From Candidatus Delongbacteria bacterium (lineage in GTDB: Bacteria; UBA4055), in contig JAQIDB010000069.1 in assembly GCA_027858225.1 (NCBI GenBank), forward strand, positions 1 to 34,790: a stretch of 34,790 nt of DNA, in the 5' to 3' direction. Under the pieces are notes generated by a model, which was given only the letters and a program-made list of their open reading frames with translations, did not search any database and was not told the origin of the DNA. Below, piece after piece: positions 1 to 9,296 of the stretch (positions are counted from its first letter, which is position 1; each line of letters opens with the position of its first letter). The translations under genes were made by a program, and so were the position numbers.

Positions 1-289
1 TTTGGCTACAAATAATATAACAAACTTAGAGGCTTATTTCAATTTATTTCGTACTTATTTTACCTATATTTCAAGCATTATGACACAGTGAAAATATTTT
101 TTCGGGGGTTTCCAGAAAAGATATAACTTTACTTAAGTCAAAAACTAAATTTATAGCTTAATTCATAATTTATTGTTTTTCTATGGACTTTGGATTCATT
201 TGTGCTTATTTTAAGTCATAGTTGAACCTATATAAACCATAGATTGTAGATATAAAAGCAAATCACATACAATATAGTAGGTGGTAGCA
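1..289. other. AT-rich stretch without a convincing gene
   Basis: I see no convincing gene here. A plus-strand frame from base 2 to a TGA at 86-88 is open for 28 codons and could be the tail of a gene starting left of the window, but its AT-driven composition gives no recognisable motif. The minus-strand frame reading back across the start of the MCE gene has no ribosome site and looks like noise. Confidence 0.4.
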
Positions 290-319
290 TTTACAATAAA
301 TTTTAAACTTTGATATAAA
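290..319 (+). promoter_or_regulatory. possible promoter of the MCE cluster
   Basis: TTTACA at 290-295 and TATAAA at 314-319 are separated by 18 bases, 21 bases before the ATG at 341. In such AT-rich sequence the match could be chance, but it is the best-placed candidate upstream of the first gene. Confidence 0.3.
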
Positions 320-340
320 ATGATTCTATTAGGATAGCAC

Positions 341-1315
341 ATGGTTACAAGATCACAAAAAATAAGAGTAATAGTTTTAATTTCGATAGTGTCTATAATT
401 TTTTTATATGTTATGTTCTTGCTAGTTGGCAAAAAAATACTGACAAAGGAAGATACTTACTACATTAAACTACAAAAGCAATCAGTATCCGGTCTTAATA
501 TTGGTGCTGATGTTAAATATTATGGTATTAATATTGGAAAAGTCATCGATATAGCTATAAATGAAGAAAAAATCTCTGATATAATAGTTACAATCGCAAT
601 TAAGGAAGATACTCCTATAAAATCAACTACGGTTGCAAACCTGCCTTACCAAAGTATCGCAACAGGATTGAAGCAGATAGAAATTACCGGTGGGGCAAAT
701 AAAGATCCTAATTTAGAACCCGGAAGCTATATTAAAGCAGGTGAGGATATGTTCGAGAGTATATCTGGTAAAGCAGAGATAATCTCAGAAAAAATTGAAA
801 TCCTACTAAATAATCTTATTAAAGTGACTTCGGATGAGAATCGTAATAAATTCTTCAATTTAATATCTCAAGTTGAAGAAGATGCCAGAACACTGGATAC
901 ACTTCTGACTTTCACACAAGATTTTGTAAGTTACAACAAAGAAAGTTTCACATCTCTGATAAAGAACTCTGATAAGATGATCAAAGAACTGACTATCTCA
1001 ACACGTTCATTTAATAAATTAATATTCAACACAAACAAGCTGATGGCTTCAGGGAACGTTGATGAAGCTGTGAAGAACATAAAAGAGATCACAGAAAAGT
1101 TAAATACAAAAGAATTCACAGAATTGATAAGATCAACAGAAAAATTAATCGGTTCATCACAAGAAACAGTAGAGCACTTTGATAGGACATTCCTACAAGG
1201 AAGAAGCAACTTGTTAAAATCTGTTGAATTGTTCAAAGAAGCGCTTGAGAACATAAATGAATTTGCAATATTATTGAAAGACAATCCCGATATCTTAATT
1301 AAAGGAAAAGATTAA
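341..1315 (+). CDS. MCE/MlaD-family lipid transport substrate-binding protein
   Basis: Single-pass inner-membrane protein of the MCE (MlaD/PqiB/YebT) family, whose hexameric domain shuttles phospholipids or other hydrophobic molecules between the two membranes. A transmembrane helix covers residues 9-29, followed by one MCE domain at about 38-118 with the family-typical GLNIGADVKYYGINIGKV segment at 51-68. Residues 140-320 are mostly charged and helical, suggesting a long coiled coil into the periplasm, longer than the tail of E. coli MlaD. The ATG has an AGGAT-like site just upstream. The next gene starts directly after the TAA, so translation is probably coupled. Permease and ATPase genes lie downstream (3564-5371), which supports an intact ABC lipid transporter. 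Direction and substrate cannot be read from sequence. Confidence 0.85.
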   Translation: MVTRSQKIRVIVLISIVSIIFLYVMFLLVGKKILTKEDTYYIKLQKQSVSGLNIGADVKYYGINIGKVIDIAINEEKISDIIVTIAIKEDTPIKSTTVANLPYQSIATGLKQIEITGGANKDPNLEPGSYIKAGEDMFESISGKAEIISEKIEILLNNLIKVTSDENRNKFFNLISQVEEDARTLDTLLTFTQDFVSYNKESFTSLIKNSDKMIKELTISTRSFNKLIFNTNKLMASGNVDEAVKNIKEITEKLNTKEFTELIRSTEKLIGSSQETVEHFDRTFLQGRSNLLKSVELFKEALENINEFAILLKDNPDILIKGKD

Positions 1316-1927
1316 GTGAATAAAATAAAATTATTGATCATTACTTTATTGCTACTTCTAGCCTCATGCAGTGTAAAAACAATAAAGGACCATTACATAT
1401 TATCTTACCTACCAAATCCTGCTAATTCTGACAAATTCGTATCATCTAAAATACCATTTGACTATAAAGTCGAGGTTCAAAATTTTGAAATGAATAGGAT
1501 CTATGATAGGAATTCTATAGTCATTAGACAATCATTACATCAACTTACATTTGACAAAAAGAGTGAATGGGCTTTAAGACCGCATAAAAGTATACCCGAA
1601 CTATTAGTTTATCACATAAATTCACTTAATTTGTTCAGAGAATGTAAAACTGATTTTTATACCAGCAGCCCTGATTATTATATCTCGGGAATGATCAGTA
1701 ATCTTGAAATTTATAAAAGTGATGAGGCAACTTTCGCACATGTGAATGTTTCTATGGAATTAAGGGACAAATCGAGAAATGTTCTTGTGCGGCATGGCAT
1801 TAATAAAAAAATAGAATTGGAAAATTCCGACATCTCATTTTTCATTAAAACAGTTAGTGATATACTGAAAGTAGAAACTGACTCTTTCTTATTAAAGATT
1901 GTTGATTTCCTAAAAACTCATTCTTAA
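1316..1927 (+). CDS. PqiC/YmbA-like MCE-associated lipoprotein
   Basis: Lipoprotein of 203 residues with a short hydrophobic signal and lipobox LASC, Cys at 18. Size, a YILSYLP stretch right after the lipobox, and position immediately after an MCE gene match the ABC-type transport auxiliary lipoproteins (PqiC/YmbA, PF03886 type), which sit on the inner leaflet of the outer membrane and dock the MCE tunnel. The family call rests on context as much as on sequence. Start is GTG, abutting the previous TAA, with AGGA at 1303-1306 inside the end of the MCE gene as ribosome site. Alternative: an unrelated small lipoprotein. Confidence 0.65.
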   Translation: MNKIKLLIITLLLLLASCSVKTIKDHYILSYLPNPANSDKFVSSKIPFDYKVEVQNFEMNRIYDRNSIVIRQSLHQLTFDKKSEWALRPHKSIPELLVYHINSLNLFRECKTDFYTSSPDYYISGMISNLEIYKSDEATFAHVNVSMELRDKSRNVLVRHGINKKIELENSDISFFIKTVSDILKVETDSFLLKIVDFLKTHS

Positions 1928-1949
1928 AAACTCAGTCGCGGAGTTAGTA

Positions 1950-3449
1950 ATGTTATTTAGAAATATATTCATTTTACTCATTTTGATTTTAGTTGCGAGT
2001 TCTTTCTCAAAACAAAGTAATTCCTGGCTTTCAGAACCGATAGATAAGCAGCTCCGGACTGAGTCAAGAGATGACCAATTGGGATTTGGAAGGTTGTTTA
2101 TTCCGACAATGAGTAAGCCAGATTGGGAACCAACGATAAAAATATACTCCTCCGAGAGCATTATCCATGAGGATAAAAGAATAGGTGAAAGTATATTTTT
2201 AAAACCTGGAAATTACACACTGGTTTTTGGATCATCTACAGATTCTTATGATCAAATTCAAAAACGTTTTACTATCTATGAGCAGCAAACTACAATAATT
2301 AATCCTGAATGGGCAGGACTACTTGTTAATGTTATAAATGAAAATTTGGAAAAAATAAGATTTGGCTATGAAATATTACATTTATCAAGTGGTATTTCCG
2401 TAGGAACAATTTACAGTAGAGAAGAGAATGATTATGAGGAAATTCGATCAACCTGGATTTTACCTCCAGGGAAATATAAACTTGTTAAACAGGGAGAACC
2501 GTTCAACACTATTCAAAATTTTACAACGTTCGAGTTGAAAGAAGGTGAGCTGAGTAAAATAACTGTCGTTGTAAACTCATTAACAAATAGTTTTATAGGT
2601 GCCGGAGAACTTGATTTCCTAGAAGACACGAAAAGTATTCAAAAAAATTGGCACAATTATCTTTATATTAAAGGATCTTTCAATCTTAATCATAACAATA
2701 AAGTTGATGAACTTGAACCTCAAACAGATTTGACATTCACCGGAAAAGTAGATAATAAATTTGTATATGACAAAAACCCTTACTACTTTAAATTTACACA
2801 ATATGTTGAAGAACAATGGACAAAACCAGCCGGATTTGACAATCTCAGAATCAGTTCTGACGAACTTAATCTTGTGAATACTGCAATATATTATTTCACA
2901 AATGTGTTCGGACTTTACTCTGAGATAGATATTGACACTAAGATTTTCCCTGGAAAATATTATGATTCTGAACTTAGTATAAACGATACTATAATCCTAA
3001 TTAATAACAATGGAAAACCATCAAACTATTACAACACTGATGCTCAAATAATATCTGAATCGTTCACTCCATTTTCCTTAAAAGAGGAATTAGGCTTAAA
3101 TTTTTCTTTGATAAAATCTTCTTCGTCAAATTTATATCTCCGGACAGGTATTGGTTTGTTTCAGGATCTTAATGATAATGTTTATACTTATGACACCTCG
3201 AATAGCACTACAGAAACTTTCATATTCAACGAACTGGAAAATAAATATCTAACCGGACTAATTTTTTCAGCAGGTGCAGATTTCCATTTTTTGAATAATG
3301 TCACCTATTATTCCAAGGCAGATTTCACATACTACTTATCCGATGACAAGAACTATGATCTTGAATGGGACAACAATCTTGTCTTTAAGCTTTTCAAATA
3401 TATCTCAATCGATTACAATTTAAATCTTAGTTATAACTATGAAAAATGA
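1950..3449 (+). CDS. exported protein with PEGA-like repeats and probable outer-membrane barrel
   Basis: Not a family I can name with certainty. Residues 1-20 form a signal peptide without a lipobox Cys. Residues 45-210 hold beta-rich segments with PEGA-like turns (LKPGNYTLVF and LPPGKYKLV), the kind of small beta-sandwich found in surface proteins. From about 215 to the C-terminus the sequence alternates aromatic and polar residues in short amphipathic strands separated by Asn/Asp-rich loops, ending in YNLNLSYNYEK, as in outer-membrane beta-barrels. A CGGAG ribosome site precedes the ATG. Lying between the MCE lipoprotein and the permease gene on the same strand, it is a candidate outer-membrane partner of the transporter (inference). 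It ends in TGA, followed by a TAA 12 bases on. Confidence 0.6.
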   Translation: MLFRNIFILLILILVASSFSKQSNSWLSEPIDKQLRTESRDDQLGFGRLFIPTMSKPDWEPTIKIYSSESIIHEDKRIGESIFLKPGNYTLVFGSSTDSYDQIQKRFTIYEQQTTIINPEWAGLLVNVINENLEKIRFGYEILHLSSGISVGTIYSREENDYEEIRSTWILPPGKYKLVKQGEPFNTIQNFTTFELKEGELSKITVVVNSLTNSFIGAGELDFLEDTKSIQKNWHNYLYIKGSFNLNHNNKVDELEPQTDLTFTGKVDNKFVYDKNPYYFKFTQYVEEQWTKPAGFDNLRISSDELNLVNTAIYYFTNVFGLYSEIDIDTKIFPGKYYDSELSINDTIILINNNGKPSNYYNTDAQIISESFTPFSLKEELGLNFSLIKSSSSNLYLRTGIGLFQDLNDNVYTYDTSNSTTETFIFNELENKYLTGLIFSAGADFHFLNNVTYYSKADFTYYLSDDKNYDLEWDNNLVFKLFKYISIDYNLNLSYNYEK

Positions 3450-3563
3450 TCTGATTTTAATTAACTCGTTTATGATAATAAATTCACCCTTGAATTCGCT
3501 TATTATCTAAATAATTAACCGTACCTAAACAAATTGCCCTACTTAAACAAATAGATATACCTA
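3450..3563. other. AT-rich spacer inside the MCE cluster
   Basis: A 114-base gap containing imperfect copies of CCTAAACAAAT/ACTTAAACAAAT (about 3523-3551). No clear terminator or promoter is seen, so the cluster may still be one transcript. Confidence 0.4.
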
Positions 3564-4628
3564 ATGTATAATATCGAAAATAATAAAATCATATTTGACA
3601 ATTCATTCCTTCTTACAGATATTGACTCTTTTATCGATGATCTAAAAAAATACGGAACAAATATATCTTCGGTACAGATTGATCTTTCTAAAGTTGAGAC
3701 TTTTGATAACTCTGTTTTAGCTGTGGTCAATTCATTGATCAAAAAGAAATATCAATTTTTACTTTCAGAAAAGTTAATTACCGAAATTAAAATATTTGAT
3801 AAGTTGATTTCATTCAATGAGAAAGAAACTGTAGTGACTTCAGGATTTGAAAATTTAGTTTTAAGAGTTAATGATTTTTTCTCACAGATCACTTCTTTCA
3901 TTGTTTTAAGTGCAGATATATTTTCTTATTCTATCAAAGCTATATTTCGCAAAGAAGGCAGAAGAAAAGGATCAATCTATGAGCAAATACTGCTCATGGG
4001 TAATAATGCTGTTCCAATTGTTTTTCTTTTAGCATTTTTAATTGGATTGATACTATCACTACAATCAGCCGCTCAACTTAGACAATTCGGTGCAAATATT
4101 TACCTTGTTGATCTCATCGTAATCTCAATGATAACTGAAATGGGACCAATGATCACAGCCATCATTGTTGCTGGTAGAAGCGGTTCAGCTATCGCAGCAG
4201 AAATTTCCACAATGCAAATTACCGAAGAGCTTGATGCTTTAAAAGTAATGGCATTAAATCCATTAAAATATGTGGTAGCACCTAAAATGATAGCAATGAC
4301 CATCAGCTTACCTATCCTTACTGTTTTTGCGAATATTATAGGTATCTTGGGAGGATTTATTATAGCAGTGATTTATCTTGAATTAAGCCCTGTAGTTTTC
4401 TTCAACAGAGCCGTCGGAGTAATGACATTATCATTTTGGTGGCAGAGTATGTTGAAAAGTGTTCTTTTCAGTTGGTTGATAGTCTTGATCGGAGCACATT
4501 TTGGGTTTAACGTAAAAGGTGGAGCTGAAGGTGTAGGAAAAGCAACTACAGCATCTGTTGTAGCAGCGATCTTTGCCGTTATAATGACAGATGCATTACT
4601 GAGTATTATATTCTACTTTGATTTTTAG
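3564..4628 (+). CDS. mlaE: MlaE-family lipid ABC permease with N-terminal STAS domain
   Basis: Inner-membrane permease of the MCE ABC transporter. Residues 1-95 look like a STAS domain, with FDNSVLAVVNSL around 47-58 matching the conserved D-x-S region; in E. coli this domain is the separate protein MlaB, which regulates the transporter. Residues 135-354 are the permease, with about five membrane helices and the family signature EMGPMITAIIVAGRSG beginning at 192, then EELDALKVMALNP at 221-233. The ATG at 3564 is the only start possible, since an in-frame TAG lies at 3552-3554; it has no visible Shine-Dalgarno sequence. The ATPase gene follows 8 bases later. Assignment to MlaE is secure; STAS fusion is likely. 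Confidence 0.9.
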   Translation: MYNIENNKIIFDNSFLLTDIDSFIDDLKKYGTNISSVQIDLSKVETFDNSVLAVVNSLIKKKYQFLLSEKLITEIKIFDKLISFNEKETVVTSGFENLVLRVNDFFSQITSFIVLSADIFSYSIKAIFRKEGRRKGSIYEQILLMGNNAVPIVFLLAFLIGLILSLQSAAQLRQFGANIYLVDLIVISMITEMGPMITAIIVAGRSGSAIAAEISTMQITEELDALKVMALNPLKYVVAPKMIAMTISLPILTVFANIIGILGGFIIAVIYLELSPVVFFNRAVGVMTLSFWWQSMLKSVLFSWLIVLIGAHFGFNVKGGAEGVGKATTASVVAAIFAVIMTDALLSIIFYFDF

Positions 4629-4636
4629 GAGTTTTA

Positions 4637-5371
4637 TTGGATAACATAATAAAAATAAAAAATTTAGTTGCCAAGTATGATACAAAGATCATTCTTGATA
4701 ACATATCGCTTTCTATTAAGAAAAAAGAGATCTTTATCATTTTAGGAAGTAGTGGTGGAGGTAAAACTACTCTATTGAAACATATCATTGGTCTGATCAA
4801 ACCTGTGGCAGGAACTATTGATATCTTTGGTCAAGAAGTAACAAAGATGGAAGATGATAAATTCGATAAAGTATTAACACAGATAGGAATGCTATTCCAG
4901 GGCGGAGCGTTGATCAATTCAATGAAAGTCTGGGAAAATGTGGCAATGCCACTTGAACAACATACAAAACTACTGCCTAACATTATCAGAGATCTTGTAA
5001 AACATAAATTATCGTTAGTTAATCTTGAACATGCTTATAATTTGTATCCTTCAGAGCTATCTGGTGGAATGAAAAAAAGAGTCGCTTTAGCCAGAGCTAT
5101 CGCTATGGATCCTAAAATATTGTTTTTTGATGAGCCTTCAGCAGGGTTAGATCCTATTACAGCTTTAGAACTTGATGAGTTGATCCTAGAGTTGAAAAAA
5201 AACCTTGGTATAACTCTTGTGATAGTTACTCACGAACTTGAATCGATCAAACGAATTGCTGACAGGATCATTTATCTTCAAAAAGGTAAGGCAATTTTTA
5301 TCGGAACTCTTGAAGAAGCAAGAGTAGAAAACATTGATGAAATCAACCGTTTTTTCGGTTGGAATAAATAA
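4637..5371 (+). CDS. mlaF: MlaF-type ABC transporter ATP-binding protein
   Basis: Cytoplasmic ATPase that powers the MCE transporter with the STAS-MlaE permease. All ABC motifs are present: Walker A GSSGGGKTT at 37-45, Q-loop Gln88, signature LSGGM at 141-145, Walker B ILFFDEP at 161-167, and His199 of the H-loop. Length (244 residues) is normal for MlaF. The start is a TTG with AGGAG at 4627-4631, five bases upstream and overlapping the permease stop codon, so translation is probably coupled. Sequence after 5371 turns AT-rich and carries a new promoter for grpE, so the transport cluster probably ends here. Confidence 0.9.
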   Translation: MDNIIKIKNLVAKYDTKIILDNISLSIKKKEIFIILGSSGGGKTTLLKHIIGLIKPVAGTIDIFGQEVTKMEDDKFDKVLTQIGMLFQGGALINSMKVWENVAMPLEQHTKLLPNIIRDLVKHKLSLVNLEHAYNLYPSELSGGMKKRVALARAIAMDPKILFFDEPSAGLDPITALELDELILELKKNLGITLVIVTHELESIKRIADRIIYLQKGKAIFIGTLEEARVENIDEINRFFGWNK

Positions 5372-5405
5372 TATTTTTTCGATCATATTTCACAATATTC
5401 ATACC

Positions 5406-5434
5406 TTGACTTTCACCAACTTTTTTATTATATT
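5406..5434 (+). promoter_or_regulatory. sigma70-like promoter for grpE-dnaJ
   Basis: TTGACT at 5406-5411 and TATATT at 5429-5434 are separated by exactly 17 bases, 55 bases before the grpE ATG. I saw no CIRCE inverted repeat or sigma32-like element, so heat-shock control is not visible here. Confidence 0.6.
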
Positions 5435-5489
5435 CTTTCCCCTAAATACATAGGTAATAATAATAAAAAATCTGCAAGGTAGACTAGAA

Positions 5490-6083
5490 ATGCCCGCTAA
5501 AATAAAAAAAGAAAAACAAGATAAAGATTCTGTTATAGAACAGGACTTAAAAACTGAAGAAATAAACTCAGAAGAGACAAAAGAAGACACCTCACAGGAA
5601 ACGGATAAAACTGTTGAAGAGCCTGTTTTTGAGGAGAGTATTGCTTCAAAACTTGAAACAGAAGTTTTTGAATACAGAGATAAACTTGTAAGAAAAGCTG
5701 CCGAATTTGAAAATTACAAGAAAAGAACTTCTGAAGAATTTTTAAGACTTATTGAAACTGCAACGGAAAATCTCATCATCAAATTACTACCTATCATAGA
5801 TGATATGCATCGTTTTCAGGATAATTATAAATCTGAAATGAAATCTGAGGATTTAAAAAAAGGTATTGATCTTATATTCGGTAAATATATGGATATTTTA
5901 AAAAATTCAGGTCTGGAAGAGATTGAAGTAATCGGAAAAGAATTTAATCCTGAATTACATGAAGCATTACTTCAAGTAGAAAACCCTGATGTAAAGTCAG
6001 ACCATATCGTAGATCAACATGAGAAAGGATATACATTAAGGAATAAGGTCATCAGACATTCAAAAGTAATTGTAGCAAAATAA
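5490..6083 (+). CDS. grpE: nucleotide exchange factor GrpE
   Basis: Cochaperone that releases ADP from DnaK. The first 55 residues are charged and disordered (rich in Glu, Lys, Thr), followed by the GrpE long helix with [20 protein letters not shown] near 67-86, then the C-terminal beta domain with [17 protein letters not shown] and the ending [16 protein letters not shown], all family hallmarks. Length 197 is typical. AGGTAG lies a few bases before the ATG. dnaJ follows after 13 bases, the usual grpE-dnaJ pairing; dnaK and hrcA are not in this window. Confidence 0.95.
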   Translation: MPAKIKKEKQDKDSVIEQDLKTEEINSEETKEDTSQETDKTVEEPVFEESIASKLETEVFEYRDKLVRKAAEFENYKKRTSEEFLRLIETATENLIIKLLPIIDDMHRFQDNYKSEMKSEDLKKGIDLIFGKYMDILKNSGLEEIEVIGKEFNPELHEALLQVENPDVKSDHIVDQHEKGYTLRNKVIRHSKVIVAK

Positions 6084-6096
6084 AACGAAGAGTACT

Positions 6097-7236
6097 ATGC
6101 CAAAACAAGATTATTACGATATTTTAGGAGTTGATAAAAACTCCTCAAAAGAAGAAATTAAAAAAGCTTACAAAAAGCTTGCCATAAAGCATCATCCAGA
6201 TAAGAATGATGGAAATAAAGAATCTGAAGAAAAGTTCAAAGAGATCGGAGAAGCTTATTCAGTACTTTCTGATGATAATAAAAAGTCTCGTTATGACCAA
6301 TTCGGTCATGAAGGTCTTAGAGGAGCATCAAGTGGTGGTGGTGGTGGATTCGGAGGATTTGATTTTGGCGATGCTGAATCCATATTCGAGCAATTTTTTG
6401 GTGGTGGAGGATTCGGCGGAGGAAGAGGTCGTTCCAGTGGAAGTACCAGAAGAGAAGGTGCTGACTTACAGATAAAAATAAAACTAACACTGGAAGATAT
6501 CGCAAAAGAAACTACAAAGAAAGTAAAGCTAAAGAAGCATGTTACTTGCTCTCATTGTGGTGGTTCTGGTGCAAAAGATTCTTCATCAGTAACAAAGTGT
6601 TCAACTTGTGGTGGATCAGGTGAAGTGAAGTCAGTTCAGAGATCTATCTTTGGACAATTTGTAAATGTAACTGCCTGCTCTGCATGTGACGGTCTAGGAG
6701 AAGTCATTACCGAAAGATGTCCAAATTGTTCGGGTGAAGGCAGAGTAAGGGATGAAAAAACAATTTCAATTAAAATTCCTCCTGGAGTAAGTGAAGGACA
6801 ATATATTACTTTATCTGGTGAAGGTAATGCTGGAAAAAGAAATGGTCCAACTGGCGATCTTTTAGCTATTATTATAGAGCAAGATCATAAATATTTCCAT
6901 AGAGATGGAGAAGATATTTATTACGATCTTAAGTTGAATATTGCTGAAGCAACTTTGGGAACCGATCTTGAAGTACCAATAATAGGTGGAAAGATAAAAG
7001 TTAAAATTCCTTCAGGAACTCAACCAGGTAAAAAGTTGATGATCAAAGGTAAAGGCCTTCCAATTCTTCATGGCTATGGAACGGGTGATATGATAATCAG
7101 AATTACTATTTGGATCCCTAAAAAACTTTCAAAAAAGTCTAAAGAATTATTTGAAAAGATCGGTGACATAAATGAGATTAAACCTAAAACAACGGATAAA
7201 GGTTTCTTTGAAAAAGTAAAGGATATCTTCTTTTAG
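6097..7236 (+). CDS. dnaJ: chaperone DnaJ
   Basis: Type A Hsp40 that delivers substrates to DnaK and stimulates its ATPase. Domains in order: J domain 4-66 with the HPD motif at 33-35; Gly/Phe-rich linker 75-112; zinc domain with four CxxCxGxG motifs from Cys151 to about 215 ([32 protein letters not shown]); then the two C-terminal substrate-binding beta domains. At 379 residues it is full length. Ribosome site GAAGAG precedes the ATG. It is in an operon with grpE, 13 bases upstream. Confidence 0.97.
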   Translation: MPKQDYYDILGVDKNSSKEEIKKAYKKLAIKHHPDKNDGNKESEEKFKEIGEAYSVLSDDNKKSRYDQFGHEGLRGASSGGGGGFGGFDFGDAESIFEQFFGGGGFGGGRGRSSGSTRREGADLQIKIKLTLEDIAKETTKKVKLKKHVTCSHCGGSGAKDSSSVTKCSTCGGSGEVKSVQRSIFGQFVNVTACSACDGLGEVITERCPNCSGEGRVRDEKTISIKIPPGVSEGQYITLSGEGNAGKRNGPTGDLLAIIIEQDHKYFHRDGEDIYYDLKLNIAEATLGTDLEVPIIGGKIKVKIPSGTQPGKKLMIKGKGLPILHGYGTGDMIIRITIWIPKKLSKKSKELFEKIGDINEIKPKTTDKGFFEKVKDIFF

Positions 7237-7245
7237 GTACGAGAA

Positions 7246-7686
7246 ATGGCTGCTAAGCAACAATCAAATATTGAAAAGTCAACTTACAAAGGATTACTAA
7301 TACTGACGGTAATATTAATATCTATTTTTGTATTTAGAACACTCTTATTTTCGTACGAGATCCATTCATATGACGAAATAGACAAAGAATTTGCGGATAA
7401 GACGTTATTCTCCAAGGATAGCGTAATCCTTGATTCAAATCACCAGAATAAAGACCAAAAAAATATAATTAAAGATTTGACAGTTAATCAAAAAATAGTT
7501 AATATAAATAGGTCTTTAAAAGATGAATTAATTAAGCTTCCTGGAGTAGGTCCAAAGACTGCAGAAAAGATCATCAAATATAGAACTGAGAATGGAGATT
7601 TTCAAACTAAAGATGATTTGAAGAAAGTAAAAGGAATTGGTCCTGCAAAGCTTAAAAAAATAAAGAATTTAATTAAATTAAAATAA
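7246..7686 (+). CDS. ComEA-like helix-hairpin-helix membrane protein
   Basis: Small protein of 146 residues. A transmembrane helix at about 16-36 anchors it, a linker follows, and residues 85-141 form a double helix-hairpin-helix DNA-binding module with the ComEA-type consensus: VNINRS, LPGVGPKTAEKIIKYR, then VKGIGPAKLKKIK. ComEA binds incoming DNA at the membrane during natural transformation, but many bacteria carry similar HhH proteins of unknown role, and no other competence gene is visible nearby. It starts 9 bases after dnaJ and is probably cotranscribed with it. Domain call is firm, DNA uptake role is inference. Confidence 0.8.
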   Translation: MAAKQQSNIEKSTYKGLLILTVILISIFVFRTLLFSYEIHSYDEIDKEFADKTLFSKDSVILDSNHQNKDQKNIIKDLTVNQKIVNINRSLKDELIKLPGVGPKTAEKIIKYRTENGDFQTKDDLKKVKGIGPAKLKKIKNLIKLK

Positions 7687-7701
7687 AAAATGGAGCGAAA
7701 G

Positions 7702-9192
7702 ATGTTTGTAACTTCCAGAAAAGGTAATATCGTACTAAAAATACTATCAGTTATTGCTTTTCTCCTGTTAGTGCTTTCTATTGAGATTCCTAGAAGAGCT
7801 TGGAATCAGCAAGTAGAAAGACAAGAATTTTCACAAAAAAGAATGATGCAAATGAGTGATTTAGAAGTTGTTTACATGCAAGAAACTAACCATTTTAGTA
7901 AAGATCTTAAGAAAATTTATGACTACGCCATTAAAAATGATTCACTGCAAGTAAGTGCTCCTGATATCGAAATTGAGATACTTACAATGGATTCTACTCA
8001 CATCAGAATATCCTACTCAGACTATAGTCATATCGAAGATCTTGATGTTGAGAATGTTGTAAAGAAAACTCTTGAGAACATAGAAGATAAGACAAAATTT
8101 ATTGCTTTTATGAAATCTATAGGATGTCCAACACCCGAAGAAGTTATGGATGCTGATATTGATGAAATCGAAATACTTTTAAAAGGCAACCTACATAAAG
8201 ATTTTTACAGATCTTTAAAACAGAGATATTATTTGGCAAGAGAGAATGATAACGAACACATCTACGATGGTGGTAAGGATTTAAATATTACTCTTAAAAA
8301 CAAGAATCCTAAATTAAAATTGAGATCAAACTCAATTAAATTATCTTCTCCATCAAACATTGAAACAATAGCTATTTACAGTGGTGAAAAAGATATTTAT
8401 TGGGATTTTATTTCTAGGGAAAAGATTAGTATTGTAAAGAATTATGATCCTGAATTGGATCTACAGCATGTAAATATAGGTAGATACTTATTACAAGATA
8501 TTGAAACTGATAAAACACCTTATTTATGCCCGAGTACACTTGACCCTTATTTGGTTGATTTTAACCTTATCGCTAAAGTCGGAATGAACATTGAATTCTT
8601 TAAAGGTGAGAACACTGGTGAACTAATAGATATTGAATCTGAAAAATTAATCGACAATGAAAAGATCAAAAATTATTTCTTAAATATCGCTAAACTTAAA
8701 AGTGAGAGAGTCGTTGCTGATTTTGTAAGAGAATATGAAATGGATGGTGATTCAACATATTCGAGTCAAGAACAACAAGATTCTTTATTTAGTAAATTTT
8801 TCGCTGAATATTTAAGAGATGTTGCCAAAAAAGCACCATTGGCTGATGCAATAACAAATTCAATAAGTTCTTTAGAAAAGGATCAAGAAAAAAACTTCTC
8901 TGAAGAAGCAATGTTTGACTTATTGTTCAGGTCAAGTATGGCTGAAATTGTTATAAATGAGATCAGTAAAGAAAATAATACGAAAGCTTTAGAAGAACTT
9001 TCATTTGCTTACACTACAAGCATCATCAAAGTTGATACAGTAAGTGTTAAAATTTCTTCGCCAATAAACAAGAACAGTCAGTTCAAAGGATATAGCAGAA
9101 ATTTCTTTGAGAAACAATTCTTGTTCGGCATTGAGGATGATGTAAATGCAGGTTCTATAGATAATGGAACTTCAAGCTGGAAAAGTGAATAG
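7702..9192 (+). CDS. membrane-anchored protein of unknown function
   Basis: I do not recognise this family. Near the N-terminus is a single hydrophobic helix (IVLKILSVIAFLLLVLSI), after which about 460 mostly charged, helix-rich residues should lie outside the cytoplasm; there is no lipobox. The start is taken at 7702 because GGAG at 7692-7695 is six bases upstream; an in-frame ATG at 7690 would add four residues but lacks a ribosome site. It follows the ComEA-like gene after 15 bases and is followed by a strong terminator at 9223-9268, so it ends the grpE-dnaJ transcription unit. No catalytic motif is evident. Confidence 0.7.
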   Translation: MFVTSRKGNIVLKILSVIAFLLLVLSIEIPRRAWNQQVERQEFSQKRMMQMSDLEVVYMQETNHFSKDLKKIYDYAIKNDSLQVSAPDIEIEILTMDSTHIRISYSDYSHIEDLDVENVVKKTLENIEDKTKFIAFMKSIGCPTPEEVMDADIDEIEILLKGNLHKDFYRSLKQRYYLARENDNEHIYDGGKDLNITLKNKNPKLKLRSNSIKLSSPSNIETIAIYSGEKDIYWDFISREKISIVKNYDPELDLQHVNIGRYLLQDIETDKTPYLCPSTLDPYLVDFNLIAKVGMNIEFFKGENTGELIDIESEKLIDNEKIKNYFLNIAKLKSERVVADFVREYEMDGDSTYSSQEQQDSLFSKFFAEYLRDVAKKAPLADAITNSISSLEKDQEKNFSEEAMFDLLFRSSMAEIVINEISKENNTKALEELSFAYTTSIIKVDTVSVKISSPINKNSQFKGYSRNFFEKQFLFGIEDDVNAGSIDNGTSSWKSE

Positions 9193-9222
9193 ATTAGTAT
9201 TTTAAATAATAATTAAAATCTG

Positions 9223-9268
9223 AGGGTTGTTTTGTTATGTAAGAATACAGTATAAAACAACCCTTTTT
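9223..9268 (+). terminator. rho-independent terminator
   Basis: GGGTTGTTTT at 9224-9233 pairs perfectly with AAAACAACCC at 9254-9263, extendable by a few pairs, and is followed by TTTTT. It closes the transcription unit ending at 9192. Confidence 0.85.
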
Positions 9269-9296
9269 AACATCATAAACCTAGATAATACCTAAT

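Noticed and set aside
211-432. Minus-strand open frame of 73 codons
   Set aside because: It overlaps the MCE gene start, has no ribosome site and no recognisable motif.
6206-6475. Open frame on the plus strand inside dnaJ
   Set aside because: It is a by-product of the Gly-rich linker codons; dnaJ in the other frame is certain.
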